IMG/VR virus record: IMGVR_UViG_3300050034_000403
Span: 25,229 to 89,228 of that record
Length of the DNA stretch: 64,000 nt
Strand: one strand, 5' to 3'
DNA from: a virus
The notes beneath the pieces were generated by a model. That model was given only the letters and a program-made list of their open reading frames with translations. It was not told where the DNA came from and made no database searches. The stretch's first letter is position 1; each line of letters opens with the position of its first letter. The translations under genes and the position numbers were made by a program. Below are positions 1 to 8,870 of this stretch, one piece after another.

Positions 1-903
1 CCTGGCAGCGGCCAGCGTTCCGCTTGTAATGTTGCTGGCATTCGTCGTATCCGTCGTTGCCGAGGTTGCAAGCCCAGTTACCTGCGAGGCTGTGATAGTC
101 CCCGTGAAAATCCCAGAAAAGATAGAGCTGGAAGTTGCTGCAATGAGGTTTCCGTCGCTATCCCAGGCTACAACGACATTTGTGCCCACCGTTCCTGACA
201 CGGTGGCCAATTCGGCAGTTGAGCCAGAATAGCTGAACGGAAAATCGGACGTGGTAAGACGGCGGAAAGTAGGAATCCCTGACGTCCCGTCTGGAGAGGC
301 AAACACAAGGTTTTCTGATTCACTCGCTAATGTGACCGCGAACGTGCCCGCCGTTGTGATTGGCGAACCGGAAACAGAGAAAATGCTCGGCATCGTCAAG
401 CCAACAAAGGTCACACCGCCGCTTCCGCTTCCCGTTCCGCAAGGTGACCCGGTCGACGTGAAGTTCCCATCCACGTCGGTTCCAACGCACTCGTTGGCGA
501 CAGCGCCGGGAAAAGTAGTGGCTATGCCAGCAGAACTCGGATAAGTGCTGAGCAGCGTCACAGGAGACGGATAGGTGTTTGGAGAAACGCCTCCGCTTAA
601 CACAATATCGTATGCTTGGGAGGACAAAGCATAGAGCAACCAGGACGCATCTTCATTTGCCGTAAACGGGTTTGTGAGTGGCGTACTGGAAGAATCCGAG
701 TAAATTGTCGCCAGCGTGGTCGTCCCGGTAAGGTACACCGTTACCGTGCAGTAAGGAATCAGACCTTGCTGATAGTTTGAAGAAAGCAAACCCGACACTG
801 TAGCTTGAGACGCGCCAAGGTCGCAATATCCCGAGATGGGATCAACAGCACCCATTGCGACAGCCGGCGAGATCAATAACAATGCAAGGATAAACTTCTT
901 CAC
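1..903 (-). CDS. Secreted or virion fibre-like protein, 3-prime end outside window
   Basis: Open frame on the minus strand starting at a GTG (901-903) preceded by AGGAGAG, and running off the left edge, so about 301 codons are visible. It opens with MKKFILALLLLISPAVA, a clear signal-peptide-like hydrophobic segment, followed by a segment (GYCDLGA, then CTVTVY) shared with the gene just upstream at 915-2372. The rest is Ser/Thr/Gly-rich low-complexity beta-type sequence typical of phage fibre and adhesin proteins. It starts 11 nt after the upstream stop and looks like a tandem duplicate. A function in host attachment is inference from position after the head genes and from composition. Confidence 0.6.
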   Translation of the reverse strand, partial: MKKFILALLLISPAVAMGAVDPISGYCDLGASQATVSGLLSSNYQQGLIPYCTVTVYLTGTTTLATIYSDSSSTPLTNPFTANEDASWLLYALSSQAYDIVLSGGVSPNTYPSPVTLLSTYPSSAGIATTFPGAVANECVGTDVDGNFTSTGSPCGTGSGSGGVTFVGLTMPSIFSVSGSPITTAGTFAVTLASESENLVFASPDGTSGIPTFRRLTTSDFPFSYSGSTAELATVSGTVGTNVVVAWDSDGNLIAATSSSIFSGIFTGTITASQVTGLATSATTDTTNASNITSGTLAAAR

Positions 904-914
904 GTTCTGCTCTC

Positions 915-2372
915 CTAGTTATGATGAAGATGGCACCACACGGTAGGCGTCACTGTTGCCGATGTTGCATTGTATCGGTCTACATTTTCAGCGTAGTCAA
1001 AGCCTGTTGTCCTCACTGTGTTGACGCCTGTTGAACTTCCCCAGCCTTCGGTCGTGTAGGTCGTGCACCCAATGTAGTAATCTGTGTCAGCCTGTGTAGC
1101 AACAACCGGTGAAACCCCACTGAATAGTTGCGTTCCTTGGCAATCAACGCTATTTCCCCCCACGGTCAAGGTGCATCCAGTGAAGCTGAAGTAGTAGTCG
1201 GTTCCCCCCGGGTTTACGCACCCAGAATTAGTAACGGTGCCGGCTGTCGTTGTGCAAAGAGGGTTGGTAGAAGGACCGATAGCCGACAAAATCAACGTGC
1301 CAGACAGCGTAGTCGCACCGCTAACCGCCAAGCTGGTCAGAGTGCCTAAACTGGTCAACGAAGAATTCACCACGGAGGAATTTAGCGTCGTGCCGCTCAA
1401 TGTGCCTGCCGGCGCAATCACTGCATCGGTGCTTATCGCAGTAATCAGTCCTTTGCCATTCACGGTAATCGATGGAATTGCAGTCGAGGAACCAAAGGTA
1501 CCAACGTCTGTGTTTACCGTCGCCAAAGTCAACACCAAGCTACCTGCGGAATTGGTTACATCGCCCGTATGCGCAGGTTCTGCGGCAGCGGGTAATATCG
1601 AGGACAAACTCAAAACCCCATCCGTGTCATAAAGAAAACCGGTTACGGCAGTCAAGGTAGGCAAGGTAATGTTTTCCAGCGCAACAACTGTGGTTGCGCT
1701 TTGGGTCCCGATCACATCTCCGCTTAATACTCCAGAAAATCCTGGGCCTGCCAAATACACATCCGTAATTGTTACCGGCGAAGGATAGACATAAGGCAAG
1801 ATTCCGCCGCTCATGGAAATGTCATATCCCATATTGTCCGCAGCATAAAACAGCCAAGAAGCATCGGTATTGGCCGTAAATGGGTTGGACAATACAGTAT
1901 CGCTGGAATCCGCATAGAGCGTTGCCAACGCCGGTGTCATCGTCGCGGAAACCGATGCTGTCCCCGAGCAAGTCGCTGTCCCGCTAGAAAGCGTTGCAGT
2001 TGTCGGCGCCGTGGAATAGTCGCCACCTGAAGAAATGGTGATCGCCGCCCCGCTTCCAATCGTGTTTGTGCCCGTCAGCGTAACCGTACCGACAGCGTCT
2101 GTCGTGCCCGTCAAGAATGTAACCGTGCAAGTTTGCCCTGTGGTTCCAGTTGCTGTGCCGCCGCTTGTGTAGGAAGAGTTTTTGACGGAGTAGACGGAAT
2201 CGATATACACAGTCACCGTGCAGCTCGGCACCAGGCCTTGGAAACTATTGGAAGAATTCAAGCCAGAAGTCAGCGCCTTGGTTGCGCCAAGGTCACAGTA
2301 GCCGTTCAGCGCTGTTGTCTGCGCGAATAGCGAAGTCGTGAAAAGAAAAATCGCGAATATTGTCTTTTTCAT
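915..2372 (-). CDS. Secreted or virion fibre-like protein, paralogue of the next gene
   Basis: 485 residues, beginning MKKTIFAIFLFTTSLFAQ, which resembles a signal peptide with a cleavage-like site after FAQ. The following GYCDLGATKALTSGL, CTVTVY and NPFTANTDASWL segments recur in the gene at 1-903, so the two are tandem paralogues. The body is Gly/Ser/Thr-rich with repeated TLSGT-type strands, as in trimeric fibre or adhesin proteins. It ends HLHHN, as some fibre tips do. A signal peptide is unusual for a virion fibre, so an exported phage lipoprotein or adhesin is the alternative. Last long gene of the minus-strand structural run. Confidence 0.6.
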   Translation of the reverse strand: MKKTIFAIFLFTTSLFAQTTALNGYCDLGATKALTSGLNSSNSFQGLVPSCTVTVYIDSVYSVKNSSYTSGGTATGTTGQTCTVTFLTGTTDAVGTVTLTGTNTIGSGAAITISSGGDYSTAPTTATLSSGTATCSGTASVSATMTPALATLYADSSDTVLSNPFTANTDASWLFYAADNMGYDISMSGGILPYVYPSPVTITDVYLAGPGFSGVLSGDVIGTQSATTVVALENITLPTLTAVTGFLYDTDGVLSLSSILPAAAEPAHTGDVTNSAGSLVLTLATVNTDVGTFGSSTAIPSITVNGKGLITAISTDAVIAPAGTLSGTTLNSSVVNSSLTSLGTLTSLAVSGATTLSGTLILSAIGPSTNPLCTTTAGTVTNSGCVNPGGTDYYFSFTGCTLTVGGNSVDCQGTQLFSGVSPVVATQADTDYYIGCTTYTTEGWGSSTGVNTVRTTGFDYAENVDRYNATSATVTPTVWCHLHHN

Positions 2373-2378
2373 GATTCC

Positions 2379-2813
2379 TTAATAAACTCTGCGCGCTGTG
2401 AGACTTCCGTACGCCGATACCGTACCCGCCGTGAACGTTGCCTCGGCAACCAAATAAACCATCGTTGTAGACGTGATATTGATGACCTTGCGCGGAATGG
2501 TGACCGTGGCATTAAACGTAGTTGTTGCAATCGCTGCTGGCGTTGCAAAAAATGCTTCCGTTCCATCCGTAGGAAGAGTGGCCGTTGTTGTGCTAATTCC
2601 ACCTTCCCAAGCGGCGGAGATCACAAACGTAGCCGACGTAGCCATGAAGGTGATTTGTCCCGTCACATCCCAATTGCCTACGGTAAGCTCGATTGATGCA
2701 ACATCGGCTGGTGTCGCCGTAGTCAACGAAATTGCTGAATCAGAAGCGATCGATCCATCAATGGTTTTTGTTTTCACGCTTCCGTAATTTGCAACTTGGG
2801 CCAATCCGCTCAT
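2379..2813 (-). CDS. Hypothetical virion-associated protein
   Basis: 144 residues starting MSGLAQVANYGSVKTKTIDG. Sequence is rich in alternating small and beta-branched residues, predicted all-beta, with no motif I recognise. It sits 6 nt upstream of the fibre-like gene and 4 nt after the stop of the gene at 2818-3195, inside one minus-strand transcription unit. Position suggests a tail or neck accessory protein; this is inference only. Confidence 0.55.
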   Translation of the reverse strand: MSGLAQVANYGSVKTKTIDGSIASDSAISLTTATPADVASIELTVGNWDVTGQITFMATSATFVISAAWEGGISTTTATLPTDGTEAFFATPAAIATTTFNATVTIPRKVINITSTTMVYLVAEATFTAGTVSAYGSLTARRVY

Positions 2814-2817
2814 GCTT

Positions 2818-3195
2818 TTACCTCGTTAACAAAACAGTGATGGCTACAGCATTGGTTAACGTAACCACTTGCACACGCACAAACTTTGCCCAGAAAGATG
2901 GCAATTCGATCCGGCCGACATAGGAAGAATTCAACCCGTCAGTCAACGTGTTGATGGTGACGTAGTGCGTATCTTCGTCCGTATCCGCAGTTTCAACGTC
3001 CACTTCAAACGTTCCTGGATCGGCGCTAAACGCAAATTCCAGCGACATGCCCCACGGATAAAATGCACCGCGTTCCCGACGAAGCTGGTAGGCAATGCTT
3101 GCGACTCCAGCCGCTACCGTTTCGTTTTGGAAGAGAAACACTTGGCGATTCTCGTAAAGAAGCTGCGCTCTTGATGTCCCTGCATAACCGGGCAT
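2818..3195 (-). CDS. Hypothetical virion-associated protein
   Basis: 125 residues from ATG at 3195 (MPGYAGTSRAQ). That start directly follows the stop of the adaptor gene and has a GGGGGG tract upstream; an ATG 15 nt earlier is possible but has poorer spacing. The protein has the look of a beta-sandwich (LEFAFSADPGTFEVDVETAD), similar in style to small neck or tail proteins of podo-like phages. No family assigned. It is tightly coupled to its neighbours on both sides. Confidence 0.55.
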   Translation of the reverse strand: MPGYAGTSRAQLLYENRQVFLFQNETVAAGVASIAYQLRRERGAFYPWGMSLEFAFSADPGTFEVDVETADTDEDTHYVTINTLTDGLNSSYVGRIELPSFWAKFVRVQVVTLTNAVAITVLLTR

Positions 3196-3197
3196 TG

Positions 3198-4211
3198 TTA
3201 ATCCCCCCATCCGCCGACATTTAATTGGCCTTCGACGGTGCTGTACGGTTCACCAAATGCCGATGGGAACCGCTGCATTTTGGTGAAGTAAAGATCCACG
3301 AGGTTCTTGTCCATCACGCGGATAATTCTCAAGCGATCGCTATATTCAGCGCGCGCAGCCTGCGTGAGGAATTGCCAGTTTGCACCGGCGCCGCGCTCCA
3401 TCTCGTCGCCCTTTTGCGATTCCTTCCACAGGTAGAGCATCTCGTAGGCGCGCAGCTTCACCAGTTCTTCCGTCAGAGGAAATGGCAACGTGTCGGAGTT
3501 CTTGACCAGCGGCGGCCAATTCACTTGGCAACCAAAGGTGTACGGCAACTGCGAAATCGGATGTGGCCACAGTTCATAAAGCATCTGGCCCAATGTCGCC
3601 GATCCTGGCCGAGTATCTTGGGCATAAGGAACAACGTAGAGCGGCTCGTCGAAATCGGTTCGCTCCGCGTCTTCGTTGGCCAAATCGATCTGCGTCTTGC
3701 TCCACCAGTCCAACTGGTTGTTGTTGGTGGTGTCGCGGACGTTGTACCAGCGTTTAAAGCCAGCCGGTGCTGGATAGTAGGCCTGATAGGCCATGTAGGT
3801 GCCGTTGGTTTGCTTAGGTTCCATCCACGGTCGATCAATCGTCAGCACTACCGCAGAAGTATCCGTCGAATCCAACGAGATGATGGAGTAGAGCGAATAG
3901 TAAGGAACGCGGATCTGGTACTGCGTGATCAATGGAGGATTGGTGATCGTGGCCAGCCACGCGGCCGAGGCAATCGCGTCACCGGTGATCGTGTTCGTGA
4001 AAGGTGTCACCGTAATCGTTCCAGGGCTAAGAAACGTGCGCGTCGGCGCACCCAACAACGACGGCGTCAGCCATCCACCCGTCTGCAACTGGAACGACCA
4101 CACGTTTTCGTTTTGAATCGTGGCATATGATTCATTGATCTTGGTTTTGACCAAGCCGAGGTTGCAACCGGGAATCCCGAGCAACTCCTGGATCATGTTG
4201 AAAAAAGCCAC
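3198..4211 (-). CDS. Probable head-to-tail adaptor or neck protein
   Basis: 337 residues, GTG start at 4211 after AGGAG (7-nt spacing). Contains many aromatic residues and a C-terminal helical stretch (ELVKLRAYEMLYLWKESQ, then AEYSDRLRIIRVMDKNL) resembling proteins that sit below the portal in short-tailed phages. The order after capsid and decoration genes supports a head-completion or adaptor role. The family is not certain: motif-level evidence is weak and the call rests on length, helical C-terminus and location. Confidence 0.5.
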   Translation of the reverse strand: MAFFNMIQELLGIPGCNLGLVKTKINESYATIQNENVWSFQLQTGGWLTPSLLGAPTRTFLSPGTITVTPFTNTITGDAIASAAWLATITNPPLITQYQIRVPYYSLYSIISLDSTDTSAVVLTIDRPWMEPKQTNGTYMAYQAYYPAPAGFKRWYNVRDTTNNNQLDWWSKTQIDLANEDAERTDFDEPLYVVPYAQDTRPGSATLGQMLYELWPHPISQLPYTFGCQVNWPPLVKNSDTLPFPLTEELVKLRAYEMLYLWKESQKGDEMERGAGANWQFLTQAARAEYSDRLRIIRVMDKNLVDLYFTKMQRFPSAFGEPYSTVEGQLNVGGWGD

Positions 4212-4220
4212 GTTTCACTC

Positions 4221-4508
4221 CTACTTTCTTGAAGTCCGCTTCGCCGTTCTCTTCGTTCCACGCTTGGCACGTGTTCTGTCCGGTGCCGCAAAGCTACGAA
4301 CCGTAATTTCTCTGCGGATACGGCTTTTGTTGCCTCTCGACTTGGAACGCTCTGGGCCATACAAAGCGCCAAAGCCTTTTTCTGCCTTAACGTCTTTTGT
4401 CTCCGTATAGGGACGTTTGGTGCCGGCTTCAGACAGTTGGTGATACGCGCCGCGCTTAAACCGCCGTCTGCCGTGAAGAACCAGTTCCGTATTTTTTGAT
4501 TCCGCCAT
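4221..4508 (-). CDS. Small highly basic protein
   Basis: 95 residues starting MAESKNTELVLHGRRRFKRG and ending in an Arg/Lys tail (RAKRGTKRTAKRTSRK). About a third of the residues are Lys or Arg. Upstream of the adaptor gene and separated from the decoration genes by the inserted HNH gene. Basic tails of this type bind nucleic acid; a DNA-packaging or condensation role is plausible, but the family is not recognised. Confidence 0.55.
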   Translation of the reverse strand: MAESKNTELVLHGRRRFKRGAYHQLSEAGTKRPYTETKDVKAEKGFGALYGPERSKSRGNKSRIRREITVRSFAAPDRTRAKRGTKRTAKRTSRK

Positions 4509-4640
4509 TTTCCCTCCTAATCGCCAGACGACAAGTTCGCATTCTGTTTACCAAGCCAAAGTTGCAACTGAAAATAATGTCTCTGACCGTGTAAAATGGA
4601 AAGCTGCTAAGATTGATTTCCACGCAAGCGAGGCTTGTTT

Positions 4641-5192
4641 ATGCAACCTTTGCGCCAAAAAGTAATTCAACCCGAGAATCAATCTATTAAATTGATTCCG
4701 CTTACTAAAAACCAAGTTGCTATCGTTGACGCGCACTGGTTCGAGGCACTTAATCGATTCAATTGGTGCGCTTCCTGGGACAAACGAGCACAGACGTTTT
4801 ACGCTTCCCGGTATGCCGTTGTGGACGGAAAAGAGACTAGTGTCCTGATGCACCGTGTTATTGCTGGAGATGATTTTCCACATGTTGATCACCGAAACCG
4901 AAACGGTTTGGACAATCGGGAAGAAAATCTTCGTAAATGCAGTTGCTCTCAAAATGGCGCAAATTGTGGAAAGCGCAAGAACAACACCACGGGCTTTAAA
5001 GGCGTGTATGCAATCAAAGGAACTGCAAAGTTTGCGGCTTCCATAAAGTTTCACGGAAAAACAAAAAGTCTTGGGAGATTCCGAAGTAAAGAACTTGCCG
5101 CACGTGCCTACGATCGTGCAGCTATTCTTTTCTTCGGCGAATTTGCATCCCCAAATTTTCCGCATTCCGATTACTCCATACCTATTACGTGA
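4641..5192 (+). CDS. HNH-AP2 homing endonuclease
   Basis: 183 residues from ATG 4641, the only plus-strand gene in the left structural block. An HNH core is visible: LMHRVIAGDDFPHVDHRNRN followed by NGLDNREENLRKC and QNGANCGKRKNN. It continues into an AP2-type DNA-binding domain (GFKGVYAIKGTAKFAASIKF, then LGRFRSKELAARAYDRAA). Such genes are free-standing homing endonucleases that insert next to conserved phage genes. It carries its own hairpin terminator 5 nt after the stop. Its opposite strand relative to neighbours fits recent insertion. Paralogous in architecture to the gene at 12983-13555. Confidence 0.88.
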   Translation: MQPLRQKVIQPENQSIKLIPLTKNQVAIVDAHWFEALNRFNWCASWDKRAQTFYASRYAVVDGKETSVLMHRVIAGDDFPHVDHRNRNGLDNREENLRKCSCSQNGANCGKRKNNTTGFKGVYAIKGTAKFAASIKFHGKTKSLGRFRSKELAARAYDRAAILFFGEFASPNFPHSDYSIPIT

Positions 5193-5196
5193 TACC

Positions 5197-5235
5197 AAAA
5201 GCGGCTCTGCAGATCGCTCCGCAAGAGCCGCTTTT
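5197..5235 (+). terminator. Intrinsic terminator after the HNH gene
   Basis: Perfect 12-bp stem AAAAGCGGCTCT with AGAGCCGCTTTT and a 15-nt loop, starting 5 nt after the HNH stop. The A-rich and T-rich flanks make it usable on both strands, so it may also end minus-strand transcripts here. Confidence 0.8.
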
Positions 5236-5259
5236 GTGCCTTCGGGAGAGAAGACCTCG

Positions 5260-6267
5260 TTAAAACTGTCCGACAAATGCGCTGAGTTGGACTGCTTCTC
5301 CGGATAAATTCTGGCCAGATACAACCTCTGTTCCAACTGAAGATGCTGCGCTAACAGTCACAGCGGTAGCTCCCGCAATGGCGACTGCGCCTGTCGTGAC
5401 AAGTGCTCTGCCATTGAGTGTGCCGCCACCAAGAGTAATTCCGCTTACTGCCAGAATGTTTCCGTTCACCGTCGAAGTCGCTACCGAAGTAAAAGCGCTT
5501 CCAGCCACAAAAACCACATTCGCGGCCTGTGCACCATTGACCAATGCAATTGTCTGTCCACTGGCAAGATTGATCGTCGATCCTGCCACAAAAACAAACA
5601 CAGCACTGGAGTTATTCTGCGCATCCAGAATGATGCCTGTAGGCATCGTCAAGCTGGTCGACCCAAAATAGTTGCCTGCCGTGTACGTCGCTGCCGTCGA
5701 ACCATTGCCACCCGTGCTTAGGTTGGTAAGTCCGGACAGGGTCGGCGTCAATCCCTGGTAGTAGATGATTGCCGCTGTCAATGCAGTCTGGGCGGCAGAC
5801 GCAGCAGCATTGTCAATCACTGCGGGAGAGGTCAGAGTGCCTGGAGGGAAACCACTAATACTCGTGGTCGGATAGCTTCCAATGTTTCCACCCGTAATGA
5901 CTGAACTTCCCACATTCGTGATGCCGGAATATGCCAGCAATGCATAGTTAGCGGCAGTGCCAAGACGTGTCGTGACAACAGAACCACCGGCGCTGGTGCT
6001 TGCAGCAAACCACCGCAAATACCATTGCTGACGGGCGCCAGTTCCCGTGGGGTCAGCATAAACCACGTAATTTTTGCTTAAACTTATTACGCCACCGATA
6101 AGCACATCGATGTAGTAGTTCGTCAGGGCCAGTGTCACCAGATCTCCCGTGCCGGCAACGTAGGACACGGGACCAGTGCCACTTCCAACAAAGAGTCCCC
6201 GCCGTCCAGCAAAGTCTGGATAGAGTGGACCGGCACCGGTACCTTTTCCAATTGCTGTGAGAATCAC
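5260..6267 (-). CDS. Decoration-type virion protein with inserted DUF3494 (ice-binding-like) domain
   Basis: 335 residues, GTG start at 6267 after AAGGAG. Residues 1-95 and 310-335 match the 119-residue product of the neighbouring gene (6289-6648): both have GPLYPDF, VGSGTGP, GARQQWYLRWF and a C-terminal NLSGE.VQL.AFVGQF. Between them lies a roughly 215-residue insertion (about 96-310). It has the hallmarks of DUF3494, the beta-solenoid domain of bacterial and fungal ice-binding proteins: LGTAANYALLAYSGITN, GSYPTTSISGFPPGT, LDAQNNSSAVFVFVAGSTI, NGAQAANVVFVAGS and NGRALVTTGAVAI. The insertion sits in a surface-loop-like position. The carrier is probably a capsid decoration or small virion protein (inferred from place beside the capsid gene). 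The domain may bind glycans or surfaces rather than ice. Confidence 0.8.
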   Translation of the reverse strand: MILTAIGKGTGAGPLYPDFAGRRGLFVGSGTGPVSYVAGTGDLVTLALTNYYIDVLIGGVISLSKNYVVYADPTGTGARQQWYLRWFAASTSAGGSVVTTRLGTAANYALLAYSGITNVGSSVITGGNIGSYPTTSISGFPPGTLTSPAVIDNAAASAAQTALTAAIIYYQGLTPTLSGLTNLSTGGNGSTAATYTAGNYFGSTSLTMPTGIILDAQNNSSAVFVFVAGSTINLASGQTIALVNGAQAANVVFVAGSAFTSVATSTVNGNILAVSGITLGGGTLNGRALVTTGAVAIAGATAVTVSAASSVGTEVVSGQNLSGEAVQLSAFVGQF

Positions 6268-6288
6268 GATGACTCCTTGCTTCGGTTA

Positions 6289-6648
6289 TTAAAACTGGCC
6301 GACGAATGCACCAAGCTGAACCGACTCGCCCGAAAGATTCGTTGTGCTTGTCACTTCAGCCCCAACTGTGCCAGCAGTGGCCAAAGCGACAAACCAGCGG
6401 AGATACCACTGCTGTCGCGCACCAGTTCCTGCGGGATTCGGGTAAACCACATACTTACCGCTCACGCTTGTCACGCCACCGAGAAGAGCATCGATGTAGT
6501 AGTTCGGCAGGTTCAGCGTCACCAGATCCCCTGTGCCAAGGACATAGGACGCGGGGCCAGTACCACTCCCGACAAAGGTCGCGCGTCGACCGATAAAGTC
6601 TGGATAAAGTGGACCGCCGCCGCCTTTTGTGATCGCTGTAAGAACCAT
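6289..6648 (-). CDS. Small virion or decoration-type protein, paralogue lacking the DUF3494 insert
   Basis: 119 residues from ATG 6648, chosen because AAGGAG lies 6 nt upstream. Aligns end to end with the two terminal segments of the 335-residue neighbour at 5260-6267. It contains the shared GPLYPDFIGRR, VGSGTGPASYV, GARQQWYLRWF and LSGESVQLGAFVGQF segments. Together they show a tandem duplication in which one copy received a large domain. Location directly after the capsid and 280-residue gene suggests a capsid or neck surface protein. Confidence 0.65.
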   Translation of the reverse strand: MVLTAITKGGGGPLYPDFIGRRATFVGSGTGPASYVLGTGDLVTLNLPNYYIDALLGGVTSVSGKYVVYPNPAGTGARQQWYLRWFVALATAGTVGAEVTSTTNLSGESVQLGAFVGQF

Positions 6649-6719
6649 GATTGCTCCTTGCTGCAATGACTCGATGACAATGTGCAGGGACGAGCATTGC
6701 TGCCCGTCCCCAACCGTAA

Positions 6720-7562
6720 TTAGTCCTGAACCACCGGCACGTATTGCAACTCGACCTTGAAGAGCTGGGATGCAATCGGCGTGTCGATAGCTACGCCAAT
6801 CGTTGATCCAACGGGCGACCCAGTAGATGCCGTTGTGGCTACAGTTCCGCCGGTTGCTACGTTCACATAGCCTCCAGGGCTGTTTCCAGGTCCAATGGTC
6901 CCGTTACCCAGCACCGTCGCCGTGCCCAGTTCCTGAATGAATCCGTAGTTGCCAGGCGTAATCGAATTCAGGTACACGACTGGGCGAACTGGAATGGCTG
7001 TGCCAGCAGCAACCTGATCAAAGCTGGTCACCAAGTTCGGCGTGGTGCTCAGCTGCGCCACCACCGTGCCAACCGTGCCGCCAGTGACAAGTGTGAAGGT
7101 CGGGGGTGTCGAGTAGCCGTAGCCACCCAGCAACACCGTCGCCGAGGTCACCGTGCCGCCCGAGCCGACTGCCACCTGAATCAAAGCACCGCTTCCACCG
7201 CCACTACCCACCGTGGCTGCGACGTTATAGGTGCCTGCCGTCTGACCAGAACCCGCACCTGTAATCACGACCGACTGCACAGTAGTGCCAGCGCGCAGGT
7301 AACCGACAGTGCCGGTCTTGACGTTGGCCGCAGTTGCACCCGAGTCAACCTGCACAAGGCGGTAGCGACCGGAGAACAGAGTGCCGTTGGTCGTGTATGA
7401 CGCCTGAAACGCTTCCTGGTTGGTCGCGTCAAAGAAGTCACCAAGATTCAGGCCACCGGCAGCGAACGGTTGACCGGTACGGACGTCCGTAAGCCCGGTC
7501 GGCGAAGTGAAGTTAGCGTTGTTCCATGCCAACCATGTAGGCAAAATAGGCTGAAAAGGCAT
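6720..7562 (-). CDS. Virion protein, likely capsid decoration or fibre
   Basis: 280 residues from MPFQPILPTWLAWNNANF. The middle (about 90-160) is a Gly-rich beta segment of the form VVITGAGSGQTAGTY and GSGGTVTSATVLLGGYGY, which recurs in many phage surface proteins as a flexible beta insert. N- and C-terminal parts are more conventional (QLFKVELQYVPVVQD at the end). Sits 10 nt after the major capsid stop, in the same transcription unit. A decoration or head-fibre role is inferred. Confidence 0.55.
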   Translation of the reverse strand: MPFQPILPTWLAWNNANFTSPTGLTDVRTGQPFAAGGLNLGDFFDATNQEAFQASYTTNGTLFSGRYRLVQVDSGATAANVKTGTVGYLRAGTTVQSVVITGAGSGQTAGTYNVAATVGSGGGSGALIQVAVGSGGTVTSATVLLGGYGYSTPPTFTLVTGGTVGTVVAQLSTTPNLVTSFDQVAAGTAIPVRPVVYLNSITPGNYGFIQELGTATVLGNGTIGPGNSPGGYVNVATGGTVATTASTGSPVGSTIGVAIDTPIASQLFKVELQYVPVVQD

Positions 7563-7571
7563 TCCGTCCTC

Positions 7572-8804
7572 CTATGCCGTAAATCCAAACGCGTAATTGG
7601 AATGACGCGGCTGCACGTTGTACAGATTGATACCCAACCGCATGAACAAAGCGTCGATGCTGACGTTGTTCGGCATCGGGGCGCGACGAAGGCCAAAGTT
7701 CCAGCCCTTTTTGTTGGTCGGCCGAATCTTGAAGCTTTCCGGCTCCAAGAAGTACAAAACTTCCGAAGGCTGAATCGTGGTGAGCGAAGGCAGGCCGGAA
7801 CCAGTCGGCGAGACAGTGACGGCCGCACCGTTCTTGGTGAACTGCGGAGTTGTGAACGCCACGGTCGTGGTGCTCGATCCAACGCCATCTGCCAAGTTCG
7901 TGTTGCCAGCCGCACCGTTTGCCGGAGCCAGCTCAATGAAGTTCTGAGCCTGCGCCGAAGGAGCCAGCGGGTCAGCGTAAATATCCACGCCGTTGAAGTT
8001 CAAACCATCCCACTTGATGTCGTGGCGAGTGTTCGAAATATCGCGGCGCTGCGCATCGAGCGCAACGGCAATGGCCTTGAATCCGAAAACGTTGGTGATA
8101 CCCAGCGTCGGATTGCCGCCCGTCACCTTGCACTGCGACCACAACTGCATCAAGGCAGCAAAATCAATCTGCCCCGTGCCACCTGTCGAGGTGCCCAGGT
8201 AAAGCGGCGTCGAGTTCAGCGCGGTTCCGATGTTTCCGTTGCGCGCCTGGCCACCGTAGTTCGCGTAGATGTTGCCATACACGGACGGATCGATGCCGTT
8301 ATTCAGAGCTTCATCCAGACCATTGATGGTCTTGATGCGATTGTCCTGAATCGTCGCGGCAGAGGCTTGGCCGTGGCGGAACGAATCCATCTCCTGCATG
8401 GTGTTCATGGTCATCACCATGGCTTCCATGTAGAGCTGGTACTCGTCGACAATCTTCGACGGACCGGAGTTAATCACACCACCGGTGCCGGAACCGTCAT
8501 CCATCTCCCAGTCGTCCAGCGGATACCAAGTGGCATACGCCTTCGGCAGGAATTTGATGCCGGTGTTGATCTGCTGGCGAGTCACGGTAACAGTCTGGCC
8601 GGGATTCACCGCAGCGCCCTGAGTGCGCCCGTAGAGAATGCCTTCCATCATGCCCGCGCCGCCCAGGAATTCATCCCACACACCGGCTCGGCGGAGCTTC
8701 GCCTGGAAAGGAGTGTCCACGAACAAGTTGTTGAATACTACATTCTTGCGGACACTTTCCAAGTTAGATGCGTCAATTTCGTTATACAATGGGTCCGTAG
8801 GCAT
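7572..8804 (-). CDS. Major capsid protein
   Basis: 410 residues. Position directly downstream of the scaffold gene and in a portal-scaffold-capsid order is characteristic. Sequence features fit an HK97-fold coat protein: an N-terminal helical segment (ESVRKNVVFNNLFVDTPF), a central GITNVFGFKAIAVALDAQRR region, and a C-terminal EVLYFLEPESFKIRP plus MPNNVSIDALFMRLGINLY. It contains NTMQEMDSFRHGQASAATIQ, which resembles the spine helix. Preceded by a 163-nt leader carrying conserved RNA element copy 1. Identification is by synteny and fold-like pattern rather than by a diagnostic motif. Confidence 0.75.
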   Translation of the reverse strand: MPTDPLYNEIDASNLESVRKNVVFNNLFVDTPFQAKLRRAGVWDEFLGGAGMMEGILYGRTQGAAVNPGQTVTVTRQQINTGIKFLPKAYATWYPLDDWEMDDGSGTGGVINSGPSKIVDEYQLYMEAMVMTMNTMQEMDSFRHGQASAATIQDNRIKTINGLDEALNNGIDPSVYGNIYANYGGQARNGNIGTALNSTPLYLGTSTGGTGQIDFAALMQLWSQCKVTGGNPTLGITNVFGFKAIAVALDAQRRDISNTRHDIKWDGLNFNGVDIYADPLAPSAQAQNFIELAPANGAAGNTNLADGVGSSTTTVAFTTPQFTKNGAAVTVSPTGSGLPSLTTIQPSEVLYFLEPESFKIRPTNKKGWNFGLRRAPMPNNVSIDALFMRLGINLYNVQPRHSNYAFGFTA

Positions 8805-8870
8805 ATCTGGTTTCCTTTCAGCGACTTACGCTGCATTCTCCGTTTCGAGAACTTTCGATTGCTCAAACAA

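Noticed and set aside
4548-5336. 262-residue frame opposite the HNH-AP2 gene
   Set aside because: It is the complement of a clear homing endonuclease gene and has no family features.
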